The position numbers and the translations under genes are program-made. Shown here piece by piece: positions 56,132 through 64,000 of a stretch of 64,000 nt of DNA. Location: positions 1,364,001-1,428,000 of the forward strand of contig CAVTFN010000003.1 in NCBI GenBank assembly GCA_963734065.1, in the 5' to 3' direction. How positions within the stretch are numbered: the stretch's first letter is position 1; each line of letters begins with the position of its first letter. Source of the stretch: DATBLE01 sp963734065 (lineage in GTDB: Bacteria > Actinomycetota > Thermoleophilia > Gaiellales > Gaiellaceae). The notes below the pieces were generated by a model. That model made no database searches. It saw nothing but the letters and a program-made list of their open reading frames with translations, and had not been told where the DNA came from.

Positions 56132-57352
56132 TCAGACCAGCAGCCGCGCCACGAAGAACCCAGACGTCCCGTGACGGTGGGGCGTGGTCAGCAGGAACTC
56201 GGGCCGTTTCGGGTGGCGGAACTCGGGCCACTCCGCGCCGAGGTCGACGGCGGCGAGGCCCGATGCGTCCACGACCGCCTCGTTCTCGTCGGCGTTCAGC
56301 GTGCAGACCGAGAAGGTGACCGTCCCGCCCGGCCTCACCCGGGCCGCGGCCGCCCGCAGGAGCGCGAGCTGGAGCTCCGGCAGCGGCTGCGCGCGCCAGC
56401 GCAGGTCGGGCCGCGCGGCGAGCACGCCGAGCCCGGAGCAGGGCGCGTCGACGAGCGCGCAGTCGAAACCGTCGAGCTCGGGCGGCAGTGCCAGCCCGTC
56501 GGCGTTGACGACCCGGACGTTCGTGGCGCCGAGCCTGCGGGCGTTCTCTTCGAGCTCCCGCGCGCGGCCCCCGTGCAGCTCGACCGCCGTCACCTCGCCG
56601 TCGAGCATCGTCGCCTTGCCGCCGGGCGCTGCGCAGAGGTCGAGCACGCGGTCGCCGGGACGGCAGCCGACGGCGAGACCGGCGAGCTGCGAGCCGCGGC
56701 TCTGCGGCCAGATCCGGCCCTCGTCGAGCGCACGCTCGTCCACCCGGGCCACGCGCCAGGCCCCCGGCACGTCGGTCGGCTCACCCTCGATCTCGCCGCG
56801 CACGAGCCGGACGACGGTTTCGGGGGCCTCGTTCTGGGCCCGCATCAGCTCCAGCGCCTCCTCCTCGCCCCAGTCGCGTCGCCACGTCTCGTAGATCCAG
56901 TCGGGGTAGGAATGCTTCAGCGCCCCCTCGGGAAGCGACGCGAGCAGCGCGGGGAGCCCCTCGGACAGGCGCCGCATCACCGCATTCGTGAACGGCACCG
57001 CCCGTTCGAGTCGTGCCGCCCGCACCAGCTCGACCGATTCGTTCACGGCGGCATGCGCAGGAACGCCGTCGAGGTAGCCGAGCTGGTAGGCCCCGAGCCG
57101 GAGCGCCGCTCTGACCGGCGGGTCGAGCCTCCGCACCGGCCGGCGGCCGAGCGTCTCGATCGCGTGGTCGAGCATCCTGACGCGCTGGACGGTCCCGTAC
57201 GCGATCTGCTGCGCCAGCGCCCGGTCGCGCGCGTCGAGCCCGTCGGCGGCAGAGGCGAACGCACGGTCGGCATACGCGTCGTCCTCGAAGACGCGGAGGA
57301 CGACGAGGTAGGCCGCTCGACGCGCCGGGCTTACCGCAGCCCGCGCAGCCAT
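56132..57352 (-). CDS. rsmB: 16S rRNA (cytosine967-C5)-methyltransferase RsmB
   Basis: The 406-residue protein has an N-terminal NusB-like domain (SPARRAAYLVVLRVFEDDAY; LRLGAYQLGYLDGVPAHAAV) and a C-terminal SAM-dependent domain: GDRVLDLCAAPGGKATMLDG, VDAPCSGLGVLAARPDLRW with the catalytic cysteine region, and TFSVCTLNADENEAVV with the second cysteine. ATG at 57352 lies within the end of fmt (22-bp overlap). Confidence 0.93.
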   Translation of the reverse strand: MAARAAVSPARRAAYLVVLRVFEDDAYADRAFASAADGLDARDRALAQQIAYGTVQRVRMLDHAIETLGRRPVRRLDPPVRAALRLGAYQLGYLDGVPAHAAVNESVELVRAARLERAVPFTNAVMRRLSEGLPALLASLPEGALKHSYPDWIYETWRRDWGEEEALELMRAQNEAPETVVRLVRGEIEGEPTDVPGAWRVARVDERALDEGRIWPQSRGSQLAGLAVGCRPGDRVLDLCAAPGGKATMLDGEVTAVELHGGRARELEENARRLGATNVRVVNADGLALPPELDGFDCALVDAPCSGLGVLAARPDLRWRAQPLPELQLALLRAAAARVRPGGTVTFSVCTLNADENEAVVDASGLAAVDLGAEWPEFRHPKRPEFLLTTPHRHGTSGFFVARLLV

Positions 57353-58107
57353 TCCTCGTACTCCATGCGCCGGCCGCCCGGCGGTTGCACCTCGACCGGG
57401 ACGAACCGGCCGTCGCCGACCCGCGCCCGCCAGACCACCACGGGCCGTCCCTCCAGCTCGGCGCGCGCGCCGATGTGTGGGGAGAGCGCCCGCACGCGGT
57501 TCACCGCCTCCTCCGGCCTGGAGACGTCGAGTGCGCGATCCTCCGGCCCGATCTTCTCGGCGTACGTCACGCCCTCGTCCGGCTGGGGCGTGAACTCGGG
57601 CTCCGCCAACACCGACTCGAGCAGCTCGACCGCAAGCGGAACCGCCCGGTCGTACACGGCCCCGGCGTCGTCCTCCGGGCCGATCGGAAATCGCTCCTGC
57701 GCCGCGATCGGCCCCGCATCGAGCTCCTCGACCAGCTTGATCACGGTGACGCCGGTCTCCGTGTCGCCGGCCATGATCGCCCGCTCGACCGGCGCCGCCC
57801 CGCGCCAGCGCGGCAGAAAGGAGGGATGCACGTTCAGCCACAGATGCCGGTCGAGCAGATCGCGCGGGATCATGCGGCCGTAGGCGACCAGCACGATCGT
57901 GGGCTCGTCGAGAGTGTCGTCGAGACTCTCGACGACTCGAATCCCCAACCGCAAAGCGGTCAACTTGGCGGGCGCCGGCCGCAACCCCCGTCCCCGCCCC
58001 GCCGGCGCGTCCGGCTGCGTCAGGCAGAACGCGATCTCGTGCCGCGCGGCCAGCCGCTCGAGCACGTCCGCCCCGAACGGCGCGCTGGCCGCGAAGCCGA
58101 GCCGCAC
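57331..58107 (-). CDS. fmt: Methionyl-tRNA formyltransferase, compact form
   Basis: Formylates initiator Met-tRNA. The 258-residue protein has LGFAASAPFGADVLERLAAR, the catalytic LNVHPSFLPRWRGAAPVERA (HPSxLPRxRGaaP), DTETGVTVIKLVEELDAGPI and a compact C-terminal domain (YAEKIGPEDRALDVSRPEEA). It is shorter than the usual ~310 residues, the loss being mostly in loops and the C-terminal domain. GTG start at 58107; follows def by 2 bp. Confidence 0.92.
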   Translation of the reverse strand: MRLGFAASAPFGADVLERLAARHEIAFCLTQPDAPAGRGRGLRPAPAKLTALRLGIRVVESLDDTLDEPTIVLVAYGRMIPRDLLDRHLWLNVHPSFLPRWRGAAPVERAIMAGDTETGVTVIKLVEELDAGPIAAQERFPIGPEDDAGAVYDRAVPLAVELLESVLAEPEFTPQPDEGVTYAEKIGPEDRALDVSRPEEAVNRVRALSPHIGARAELEGRPVVVWRARVGDGRFVPVEVQPPGGRRMEYEEWLRGLR

Positions 58108-58109
58108 CG

Positions 58110-58676
58110 CTAGCCCAGGATCGGCTGAGGGCGCAACGCCGCCATCGCCTCGCGCCTGGCCTCGGGCGTCGTGCGCTCGAGGATCAGGACACCGTCGAGG
58201 TGGTCGAGCTCGTGCTGGACGACCCGTGCGGCGAGCCCCTCCAGCTCGAGCCGGTACGGCGCGCCCTCGACGTCGTGCGCCTCCAGCGTCACCGCCCGCG
58301 GCCGCTCCACCGGCACGAGCACCCCCTGCATCGAGAGGCAACCCTCGTCGGCCGTCTCCAGCTCCTCGCTGGGATCGACGATCGTCGGGTTGACGGCGGC
58401 CCGCGGCCCGTCCTCGTCCTCGATCTGGAACACGAACACGCGGCGCAGCACACCCGCCTGGTTGCCGGCGAGGCCGATGCCGCGCGCTTCGGCCATCAGC
58501 ACCTGCATGCGCTCGACCAGACGGCGAAGGTCGTCGTCGAACGCCTCCACCCCCTCCGCCCTGAGCTTCAGCACCGGGTCGGGCCACTGGCGGATCTGGG
58601 CGAGCGCGAGCCTTCGCCTCGTCTCGTTCTCGGCGCTCAGCTCCTCGTCGATGACCTGCCCGTGCTCCTCGCTCAC
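58110..58676 (-). CDS. def: Peptide deformylase
   Basis: Removes the N-formyl group. The 188-residue protein has all three motifs: GIGLAGNQAGVLRRVFVF (usual GxGLAAxQ, here with AGN), DEGCLSMQGVLVPVERP (EGCLS) and VVQHELDHLDGVLILER (HExDH). A 25-residue N-terminal extension precedes LRRLALAQIRQWPDP. GTG start at 58676. It pairs with fmt. Confidence 0.94.
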   Translation of the reverse strand: MSEEHGQVIDEELSAENETRRRLALAQIRQWPDPVLKLRAEGVEAFDDDLRRLVERMQVLMAEARGIGLAGNQAGVLRRVFVFQIEDEDGPRAAVNPTIVDPSEELETADEGCLSMQGVLVPVERPRAVTLEAHDVEGAPYRLELEGLAARVVQHELDHLDGVLILERTTPEARREAMAALRPQPILG

Positions 58677-58693
58677 AGCGCGGTCAGTGTATT

Positions 58694-60598
58694 TCAGAGG
58701 CTCTGCGGGTCGACGTCGACGACGACGGTCAGGCCGGCCTTGCGCATCGCAGGCGCCGCCGCCGCGAGTGCCCGCCCGGCTCGCCACGCCAGCGCGCCCG
58801 GCCGGTCGGTCTTGGCGACGAGCTGCGCGCGCTGACGCCCGCGCAGCCGCAGGATCGGCGCCGGACCGAGGAGGTCGGCATCGCCAAGAGCCTCCTTCAG
58901 CTCCTGCAAGGCCCGCATGGGCGCGTCGGCCTCCGGGCCGGAGACGACGATCCGCACCAGATGCCCGAACGGCGGATACCCCAGAGCCTCCCGCCGCTCG
59001 AGCTCCCCCGCGAGGAACCGACCGACGTCGTGCCGGGCGGCGAGCTCGACGGGCCGCGCGTCGGGCTGGAACGTCTGGATCAGGACACGGCCCGGTGCGT
59101 CGCGGCCGCTGCGGCCCGCGAGCTGTGTGAGCAGCTGGAACGTGCGCTCCTCCGCGCGGAAGTCGGGGAACGCGAGACCCGCGTCGGCGTCGACCACGGC
59201 GGCGAGCGCGACGCCTTCGAAATGGTGGCCCTTGGCGACCATCTGCGTGCCGAGCAGCACCGCCCGGTCCGCCGCGGCGAACCGTTCCAGCGCCGCCGAC
59301 GGGTCGCGTGAGTCGGCGTCCAGGCGAATCAGCTCCAGCTCGGGGAGACGGGCGGCAAGCTCCCGCTCGAGCCGCTGGGTGCCGGCACCGAGCCGGGCGA
59401 GCTCGGCCGATCCGCACTCGGGACAGAGCTCCGGCGCGAGCTCGGCGTGGGCGCAGTGGTGGCACCGAAGATCTCCGTCGCCGTGGAGGACAAGCGCAAC
59501 GTCGCAGTTCGGGCAGCGGCGCGTGACGCCGCACGTCCGGCAGTGGATCGCCGGGACGAGCCCGCGGCGGTTCAACAGCAGGATCGCCTTGCCGCCGTGC
59601 TCGGCGATACGGCCGAGCTCGGCGAGCAGCGGGGCGGAGAGCGGATAGCCCCGCTCTCGCCGCAGGTCGACGACGCGCACCGGCGGCAGCTTGCCGCCCA
59701 GCCGACCGCCGAGCTCGAGCCGCTCGAGCGCCGCCCAGCTCTCGGGCCTCGGCGTCGCGCTCCCGAACACGGCCACCGCTCCCTCGAGCGAGGCGCGCTT
59801 GGCGGCGACCGTTCTCGCGTCGTAGCGGGGATCCGACTCCTGCTTGTAGGAGGCGTCGTGCTCCTCGTCGACGCAGATCAGCCCGAGGCCGCGGACCGGC
59901 GCGAACACGGCCGAGCGGGCGCCGACGACCACGCGGGCGTCGCCGGAGGCGATCCGCTCCCGCTCGTCGCGGCGCTCCGCCTCCGTCAGCCCCGAGTGGA
60001 GCAGCGCGATCCGCGCTCCGAAGCGCGCCTGGAAGCGGCCGACGGCCTGGGGAGTGAGCGCGATCTCGGGCACGAGCACGATCGCTCCGAGGCCACGCTC
60101 GAGCGCCGCGGCGCAGGCCTGGAGGTAGACCTCGGTCTTGCCGCTACCGGTTGCGCCGTACAGGAGGTAACGGCCGCCGTCACCGTCCATCGCCGCGACG
60201 ATCGCCGCCACGGCCGCCGACTGTTCCGGCGTCAGCTCCGCGGGCGCCGGCTCGCCCGCCAGGCCCGCCGGTGTCTCGCGCCGCTCGCCGCGCCGCCGGC
60301 GGGCCCGCGGCGCGACCAGCTCGAGCGCCCGTGCCGGGGTCGAGCCGTAGTAGTCGGCGACCCAGAGCGCGAGCTCGACGAGCGCCGGCGGCAGCTCGTC
60401 GAGGACACCGGCGATCGGCGCCGCCTCGACCCCCGGCGGCGGCGGCTCGCCGGTCGAGACGACCACGCCGCGGACGCGCGACCGCCCGAACGGCACTGAG
60501 ACGACCGCTCCGCGGCCGACGTCGTCGGGCACCTCGTAGGTGAACGGCCGGGCGACGGCCCGGGCGGAGACAAGCGGATAGACGGCGGCGAACGCCAC
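58694..60598 (-). CDS. priA: Primosomal protein N' (PriA helicase)
   Basis: Restarts stalled forks. The 634-residue protein has the N-terminal DNA-binding domain (VAYPLVSARAVARPFTYEVP-like region), Walker A LLYGATGSGKTEVYLQACAA, DEEHD in LGLICVDEEHDASYKQ, and the zinc-binding cysteines CRTCGVTRRCPNCDVAL and CHHCAHAELAPELCPECG. ATG at 60598. First gene of the priA-def-fmt-rsmB-rpe-rib cluster. Confidence 0.93.
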   Translation of the reverse strand: MAFAAVYPLVSARAVARPFTYEVPDDVGRGAVVSVPFGRSRVRGVVVSTGEPPPPGVEAAPIAGVLDELPPALVELALWVADYYGSTPARALELVAPRARRRRGERRETPAGLAGEPAPAELTPEQSAAVAAIVAAMDGDGGRYLLYGATGSGKTEVYLQACAAALERGLGAIVLVPEIALTPQAVGRFQARFGARIALLHSGLTEAERRDERERIASGDARVVVGARSAVFAPVRGLGLICVDEEHDASYKQESDPRYDARTVAAKRASLEGAVAVFGSATPRPESWAALERLELGGRLGGKLPPVRVVDLRRERGYPLSAPLLAELGRIAEHGGKAILLLNRRGLVPAIHCRTCGVTRRCPNCDVALVLHGDGDLRCHHCAHAELAPELCPECGSAELARLGAGTQRLERELAARLPELELIRLDADSRDPSAALERFAAADRAVLLGTQMVAKGHHFEGVALAAVVDADAGLAFPDFRAEERTFQLLTQLAGRSGRDAPGRVLIQTFQPDARPVELAARHDVGRFLAGELERREALGYPPFGHLVRIVVSGPEADAPMRALQELKEALGDADLLGPAPILRLRGRQRAQLVAKTDRPGALAWRAGRALAAAAPAMRKAGLTVVVDVDPQSL

Positions 60599-60613
60599 CG
60601 GGTGAGCCTAGTC

Positions 60614-61810
60614 CTAGCCCAGGAGGGTCTCGCCGACGTAGCCGCCGGCCTGCGCTCCGGGCGGGCAGGCGAACACCGCGCTGCCCGTGTGCTTGATGTA
60701 CTCGTTGAGCGCGTCCGACGACGCGAGGCGCCGCTGGAGCTCGACGAATGCGGCCGGGTCCTGCTGGTAGCTGATGAAGAAGAGACCGGCGTCGAGCTGG
60801 CCGAGCTCGACATCCATGCCGTCGGTGAAGGAGTAGCCGCGGCGGAGGATCCGGCGATTGCCGTTCTCGGCAGGCGCGGCCAGCCGGATGTGCGCGTCGA
60901 CGGGCGTCCTCGCCAGCGCCACCGGGTCGAACTCGTCGGTGCGGCCGAACGGCGCGCCGCTCTCCTTGCGCCGCCCGATCGTCCGTTCCTGGTCGTCCAG
61001 GCTCGCGCGGTCCCAGACCTCGATCAGCATCCGGATCCGGCGCGTGACCATGAAGGTGCCGCCGCGCAGCCAGCTCGGCTCGGCGTTCGCCGGCACCCAC
61101 ACGTGGTCGGTCAGCGCCCGGCCGTCCTCCAGCTTGATGTTGTTCGTGCCGTCCTTGAAGCCCATCAGGTTGCGCGGCGTCTCCTGCTCGCGGCCGGTGG
61201 ACGAGGTGCGGCCGAATCCGAGCTGCGACCAGCGCATCACCACGGCGCCGCGGCCGATCCGAGCGAGGTTGCGGACGGCATGGAAGGCGACCTGCGGGTC
61301 GTCCGCGCAGGCCTGGACGGCGATGTCGCCGCCGGAGCGCTCCGGGTCGAGGTCGTCGCCCGCGAAGACGGGCAGGTCGACGAGCGCCGCCGGCCGCGAC
61401 CGCTCGAGGCCGAAGCGGTCGAACAGCGTCGGGCCGAAGCCGAACGTGACCGTCAGGCGCGCCGCCGACAGCCCGGCCGCCTCGCCGGTGTCGACCGGCG
61501 GCGCCAGGCGCCGGCCGGTCTCGCCCACGGGCTCGCCCCGCGACATCCGAGCGCCCGCCTCCGTCCACGCGCGCAGCAGTCCCCGCAACTCGGACTTCGA
61601 CTCCGTGACGACGTCGAACGCGGCGAAGTGCAGGCGGTCCTGCGCCGGAGTCGCGATCCCGGCCTGCCGGTCGCCGTAGAACGGAACGGGCTCGGCGGCG
61701 GCGTCGCCACCGCCCGCCGCGAGCCGCTCGACGCCGACGCTCCCGAGCGCGACGCCGGCGCCAACCGCTCCGGCCGCCAGCAGCCGCCCTCGTGTGAGCT
61801 TCCCGCTCAC
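60614..61810 (-). CDS. efeB: Dyp-type deferrochelatase/peroxidase EfeB
   Basis: Periplasmic heme enzyme of the EfeUOB iron system. The 398-residue protein has a twin-arginine-like signal (KLTRGRLLAAGAVGAGVALG, with one Arg replaced by Gly), the DyP motif NLMGFKDGTNNIKLEDG (GxxDG), and ISYQQDPAAFVELQRRLASS near the end. GTG 61810 overlaps the efeO stop (GTGA). Confidence 0.93.
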   Translation of the reverse strand: MSGKLTRGRLLAAGAVGAGVALGSVGVERLAAGGGDAAAEPVPFYGDRQAGIATPAQDRLHFAAFDVVTESKSELRGLLRAWTEAGARMSRGEPVGETGRRLAPPVDTGEAAGLSAARLTVTFGFGPTLFDRFGLERSRPAALVDLPVFAGDDLDPERSGGDIAVQACADDPQVAFHAVRNLARIGRGAVVMRWSQLGFGRTSSTGREQETPRNLMGFKDGTNNIKLEDGRALTDHVWVPANAEPSWLRGGTFMVTRRIRMLIEVWDRASLDDQERTIGRRKESGAPFGRTDEFDPVALARTPVDAHIRLAAPAENGNRRILRRGYSFTDGMDVELGQLDAGLFFISYQQDPAAFVELQRRLASSDALNEYIKHTGSAVFACPPGAQAGGYVGETLLG

Positions 61811-62916
61811 TGCCCCGCGACGGTCGCCCCCACCTCGGAGAGTGGCTCCGCCAGCGCGTCGATCGACCGGCTCAGGGCACGGGTGTCGGCCTTCGACAGG
61901 GCCGTGTAGGAGACGAAGCCCGTGGCGGTGCGGTAGGGCTCGAGCGCCGCCTCGACGTCCGCGAACCGGCTGTCGATCTCCTTCGCCAGCGCCGGCCGCC
62001 TGGCGGCGACGAGATCGCGGACGGAGTCGAACGCGGCCTTCGCCCCCTGCACGTTCGCCTCGAAGTCGAGGAGGTCGATGTGCGAGTAGCGCTCTTCCTC
62101 GCCCGTGATCTTCGACTTGGAGACCTCGCCGAGGAGCTCGACGGCGCCGTTCGCGACCTGGGCCGGCTCGAGCTGGATCGTCTTCACCCGGCGCTGGAGG
62201 TCGAGGACGTCGTCCAGGAGCTTCTTCCGGAGCTTCTCCGGGCCGGTCGCTCCGCGCACCCAGAGGAACTGCTCGAGCGGGTGGAAGCCCGTCCACTTCG
62301 CCTTCGGGACGTCACCGGCGCGGGCGTCGATCGCCGGATCGAGGTCGCCGAAGCTCTCGGCCACGGGCTCGATCCGCTCGTACGGGATGCGGGCGTCGGC
62401 GTACGCAGCCTTGGCGCCCGCCACGTCCCCGACCTGCAGCCGCTGGACGAACCGGCGGGTCTTCGCGGTCAGCAGCGTCGTCTGCGCCTCGATGTAGCGC
62501 CGGTAGCGGGCTGTCGCCGCAACGGCCGCCGAGCTCGCCGCGGCGGCCGTGCCGGTGACGACCAGCGGGCTGCGCTCGGTCTTTCCGCCCGGGCAGTACG
62601 TCGTGAAGCGGCCCGGCTTCAGGGTCAGCGAGAAGTGCCCGGAGAGGCCCGGCGCGACGTTCTCGACCTCGCCGAGGATACGGTCGCCGTCGAGGATCTC
62701 GAACTCCGTGACCGCATCAGCGCCGTCGTTGGCGACCTCGAAGGTCGTCGGACCGGAAGCGAGGCGAAGCTCCGCCGGCTCGCACCCGGCGTCGGTGAGC
62801 TTGACGTCGACGGAGCGGCCCTTGGCCGACTTCTGACCGTCCCCGCCCCCGCATCCGGCCAGCGCAAGCGCCGCCGCGACGCAGGTCGCGGCCAGAAGCC
62901 CCGTGCGCCCGGTCAT
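61807..62916 (-). CDS. efeO: EfeO-type iron-binding lipoprotein
   Basis: A 369-residue exported protein. It has a lipoprotein signal (CVAAALALAGCGGGDGQKS with cysteine in the lipobox), an N-terminal cupredoxin-like domain (DVKLTDAGCEPAELRLASGP; GHFSLTLKPGRFTTYCPGGK), and a C-terminal M75 domain with KWTGFHPLEQFLWVRG (HxxE) and YSHIDLLDFEANVQGAK. ATG at 62916 overlaps the efeU stop (ATGA). Confidence 0.93.
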   Translation of the reverse strand: MTGRTGLLAATCVAAALALAGCGGGDGQKSAKGRSVDVKLTDAGCEPAELRLASGPTTFEVANDGADAVTEFEILDGDRILGEVENVAPGLSGHFSLTLKPGRFTTYCPGGKTERSPLVVTGTAAAASSAAVAATARYRRYIEAQTTLLTAKTRRFVQRLQVGDVAGAKAAYADARIPYERIEPVAESFGDLDPAIDARAGDVPKAKWTGFHPLEQFLWVRGATGPEKLRKKLLDDVLDLQRRVKTIQLEPAQVANGAVELLGEVSKSKITGEEERYSHIDLLDFEANVQGAKAAFDSVRDLVAARRPALAKEIDSRFADVEAALEPYRTATGFVSYTALSKADTRALSRSIDALAEPLSEVGATVAGQ

Positions 62917-63767
62917 GCCGTGCGCCCGGCGGGGTACGGTTGCGACGCCCGTTCGCGCCGGAGCCGGAGCCCCGACGGCCAGAGCACGTAGATCGCCACC
63001 GGGATCGCGTAGACCAGGTAGCCGATCGCCTCCGCGGTCACCGGACGCGGCTGGAAGCCGAGCAGGCCCGTGAGCAGCGATGCGCGCACGGTGCCCGGAC
63101 CGACCAGCCAGCGCAGGTCGACGGTCTGGCCCTGGAGGCTGTTCAACCAGCCGGCCTCGTGTGCGGTGTGGAGCGCCGTCGCCACCAGCCCCGCCGCGAC
63201 CAGGACGAGAACGAGCCCGGTCGCCCGGAAGAAGCGCGTCAGGTTCAGGCGGATGCCGCCGCGGTAGATGCCGTAGCCGATCGCCACGGCGAGCACGACG
63301 CCGAGCAGCGCGCCGCCGCCGGCCGCGAGCGGATCGTTCGACGAGTCGAACGCGGCGAGCAGGAAGACCGAGGTCTCGAAGCCCTCGCGGATCACCGCGA
63401 AGAACGCCATCCCGACGAGCGCGATCACCGAGCCCTGCGCCAGCGCGTCGGAGGCGCGGCCCTCGAGCGCCCGCTTGAGGCCGCGCGCGTTGCGCCGCAT
63501 CCAGACGATCATGAACGTCACCGCCGCGACGGCGACCGCACCGACCACGGTTTCCAGCATCTCCTGCTGGCGCTGCGGCAGGTCGCGGCTGACGAGCTCG
63601 AGCGTGACGCCGCCGGCGACGCAGATCGCGACCGCGCACGTGACGCCGACCCACATCCACCGGAGCGCGTCCCGCCGGCCCTCGTGGCGCAGGAACGCGG
63701 CGATGATCCCGACGATCAGCGCTGCCTCGACGCCTTCGCGGAGGCCGATGACGAAGGTCGGGAGCAT
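62913..63767 (-). CDS. efeU: Ferrous iron permease EfeU
   Basis: The 284-residue membrane protein has seven helices and the two iron-coordinating REGxE motifs: FVIGLREGVEAALIVGI (R10-E14) and FAVIREGFETSVF (R127-E131). ATG at 63767. First gene of the efeUOB operon; the divergent DtxR-family gene starts 124 bp upstream and shares an operator region. Confidence 0.93.
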   Translation of the reverse strand: MLPTFVIGLREGVEAALIVGIIAAFLRHEGRRDALRWMWVGVTCAVAICVAGGVTLELVSRDLPQRQQEMLETVVGAVAVAAVTFMIVWMRRNARGLKRALEGRASDALAQGSVIALVGMAFFAVIREGFETSVFLLAAFDSSNDPLAAGGGALLGVVLAVAIGYGIYRGGIRLNLTRFFRATGLVLVLVAAGLVATALHTAHEAGWLNSLQGQTVDLRWLVGPGTVRASLLTGLLGFQPRPVTAEAIGYLVYAIPVAIYVLWPSGLRLRRERASQPYPAGRTA

Positions 63768-63827
63768 CAGTCGGCGGTCGGGGCGGTCAGTGGCGTGTCG
63801 GTCAATTCAGGCATCCCTGCGTTCTGG

Positions 63828-63845
63828 TGTAAGGCATACCTTACA
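63828..63845. promoter_or_regulatory. Iron-box-like operator between efeU and dtxR
   Basis: TGTAAGG-CATA-CCTTACA is an 18-bp dyad with 7-bp perfect arms, similar to IdeR/DtxR boxes (AGGNNANCCT core). It lies 60 bp upstream of efeU and 46 bp upstream of the DtxR-family start. Confidence 0.65.
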
Positions 63846-63890
63846 AACGGCTGCGACTATAGTCCTCAGCCCCGACGGCGTCAAACGTCA

Positions 63891-64000
63891 ATGGTCATGG
63901 CCCAACGGCACTCGGTCGACGAATACCTGGAGACGATCTGGTTCCTCGCCTTCCCGATCGGCGAGTACCGGCCTACGACCACCGGCACGCCCACGCTCGC
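63891..64000 (+). CDS. DtxR-family regulator, 3' truncated by window end
   Basis: The N-terminal 36 residues of a DtxR-type regulator: RHSVDEYLETIWFLAFPIGE (S-v-x-x-Y-L-x-x-I), then the start of the helix-turn-helix region. ATG at 63891 or 63897 (MVMAQRHSV). It is the second DtxR paralogue in the window and is divergent from efeU. Confidence 0.8.
   Translation, partial: MVMAQRHSVDEYLETIWFLAFPIGEYRPTTTGTPTL

Noticed and set aside
55343..57883. Plus-strand open frame of about 846 codons opposite rpe, rsmB and fmt
   Set aside because: Shadow frame over three well-supported genes, without ribosome-binding site or domain signal.
1..64000. tRNA, rRNA or CRISPR
   Set aside because: No cloverleaf-like or rRNA-like stretch or regular direct-repeat/spacer array was seen by reading. 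A tRNAscan or CRISPR search would settle it.

Overview
The window is a dense, very GC-rich bacterial chromosome segment with almost no intergenic space. The gene set (WhiB-free but actinobacterial in style, with TMEM175, FakA/Asp23/DegV, a DivIVA-like coiled coil beside coaD, EfeUOB and split PntAA/AB/B) and the core-gene order suggest a deep-branching actinomycetote, most likely of the Thermoleophilia (Gaiellales/Solirubrobacterales type). That placement is inference from gene content; there is no rRNA here to test it. Genes are tightly packed, with many stop/start overlaps of the form NTGA (ATGA, GTGA, TTGA and apparently CTGA).

Region 1 (1-8.5 kb): DNA repair and small genes on the minus strand: a GNAT acetyltransferase, endonuclease III, a TMEM175-like channel, an AddA/AddB-type helicase-nuclease pair whose two subunits both carry a RecB-type nuclease with a cysteine motif, and a small zinc-ribbon protein with a terminator. 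Region 2 (8.6-16.6 kb): metabolic genes, with an isocitrate/isopropylmalate dehydrogenase homologue, an HD-GYP protein, DedA, the three-subunit proton-translocating transhydrogenase pntAA-pntAB-pntB followed by an ornithine cyclodeaminase-family gene, two small enzymes and a FAD oxidoreductase.

Region 3 (16.6-53 kb): a long minus-strand core block that reads, in transcription order from right to left, ribE-ribBA-ribH, rpmB, asp23-fakA-response regulator-DegV, recG, rsmD-coaD-DivIVA-like, DUF177-rpmF-plsX-acpP-rnc, smc-ftsY, ffh-rpsP-khpA-rimM-trmD, lepB, rplS-rnhB-yraN, comM-dprA. It handles ribosome assembly, protein export, lipid priming and chromosome maintenance. Accessory genes sit in it at discrete points: a TdeIII-type restriction-modification pair and htpX between yraN and comM, denD and a VOC protein between rplS and lepB, a DtxR-controlled multicopper oxidase/ZIP module between smc and rnc, a LysR/EamA pair, and a TetR/metallo-beta-lactamase pair.

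Region 4 (53-60.6 kb): riboflavin and translation/replication genes (ribD, rpe, rsmB, fmt, def, priA), with a plus-strand secreted glycosidase-like gene inserted between ribE and ribD. Region 5 (60.6-64 kb): the iron uptake operon efeU-efeO-efeB, divergent from a second DtxR-family gene cut by the window end, with a palindromic iron-box-like operator between them.

Most unusual signals: a family of 27-bp palindromic elements (12-nt arms, 3-nt loop, nearly always one central mismatch) that lie between genes and also inside coding sequence (three in ribH, one forming the C-terminus of a TetR protein); at least four genes whose conserved N-termini have no ATG/GTG/TTG and seem to start at CTG; a J-domain-like module lacking HPD fused to signal peptidase I; an unusually short SMC protein; and a hairpin abutting the htpX ribosome-binding site.
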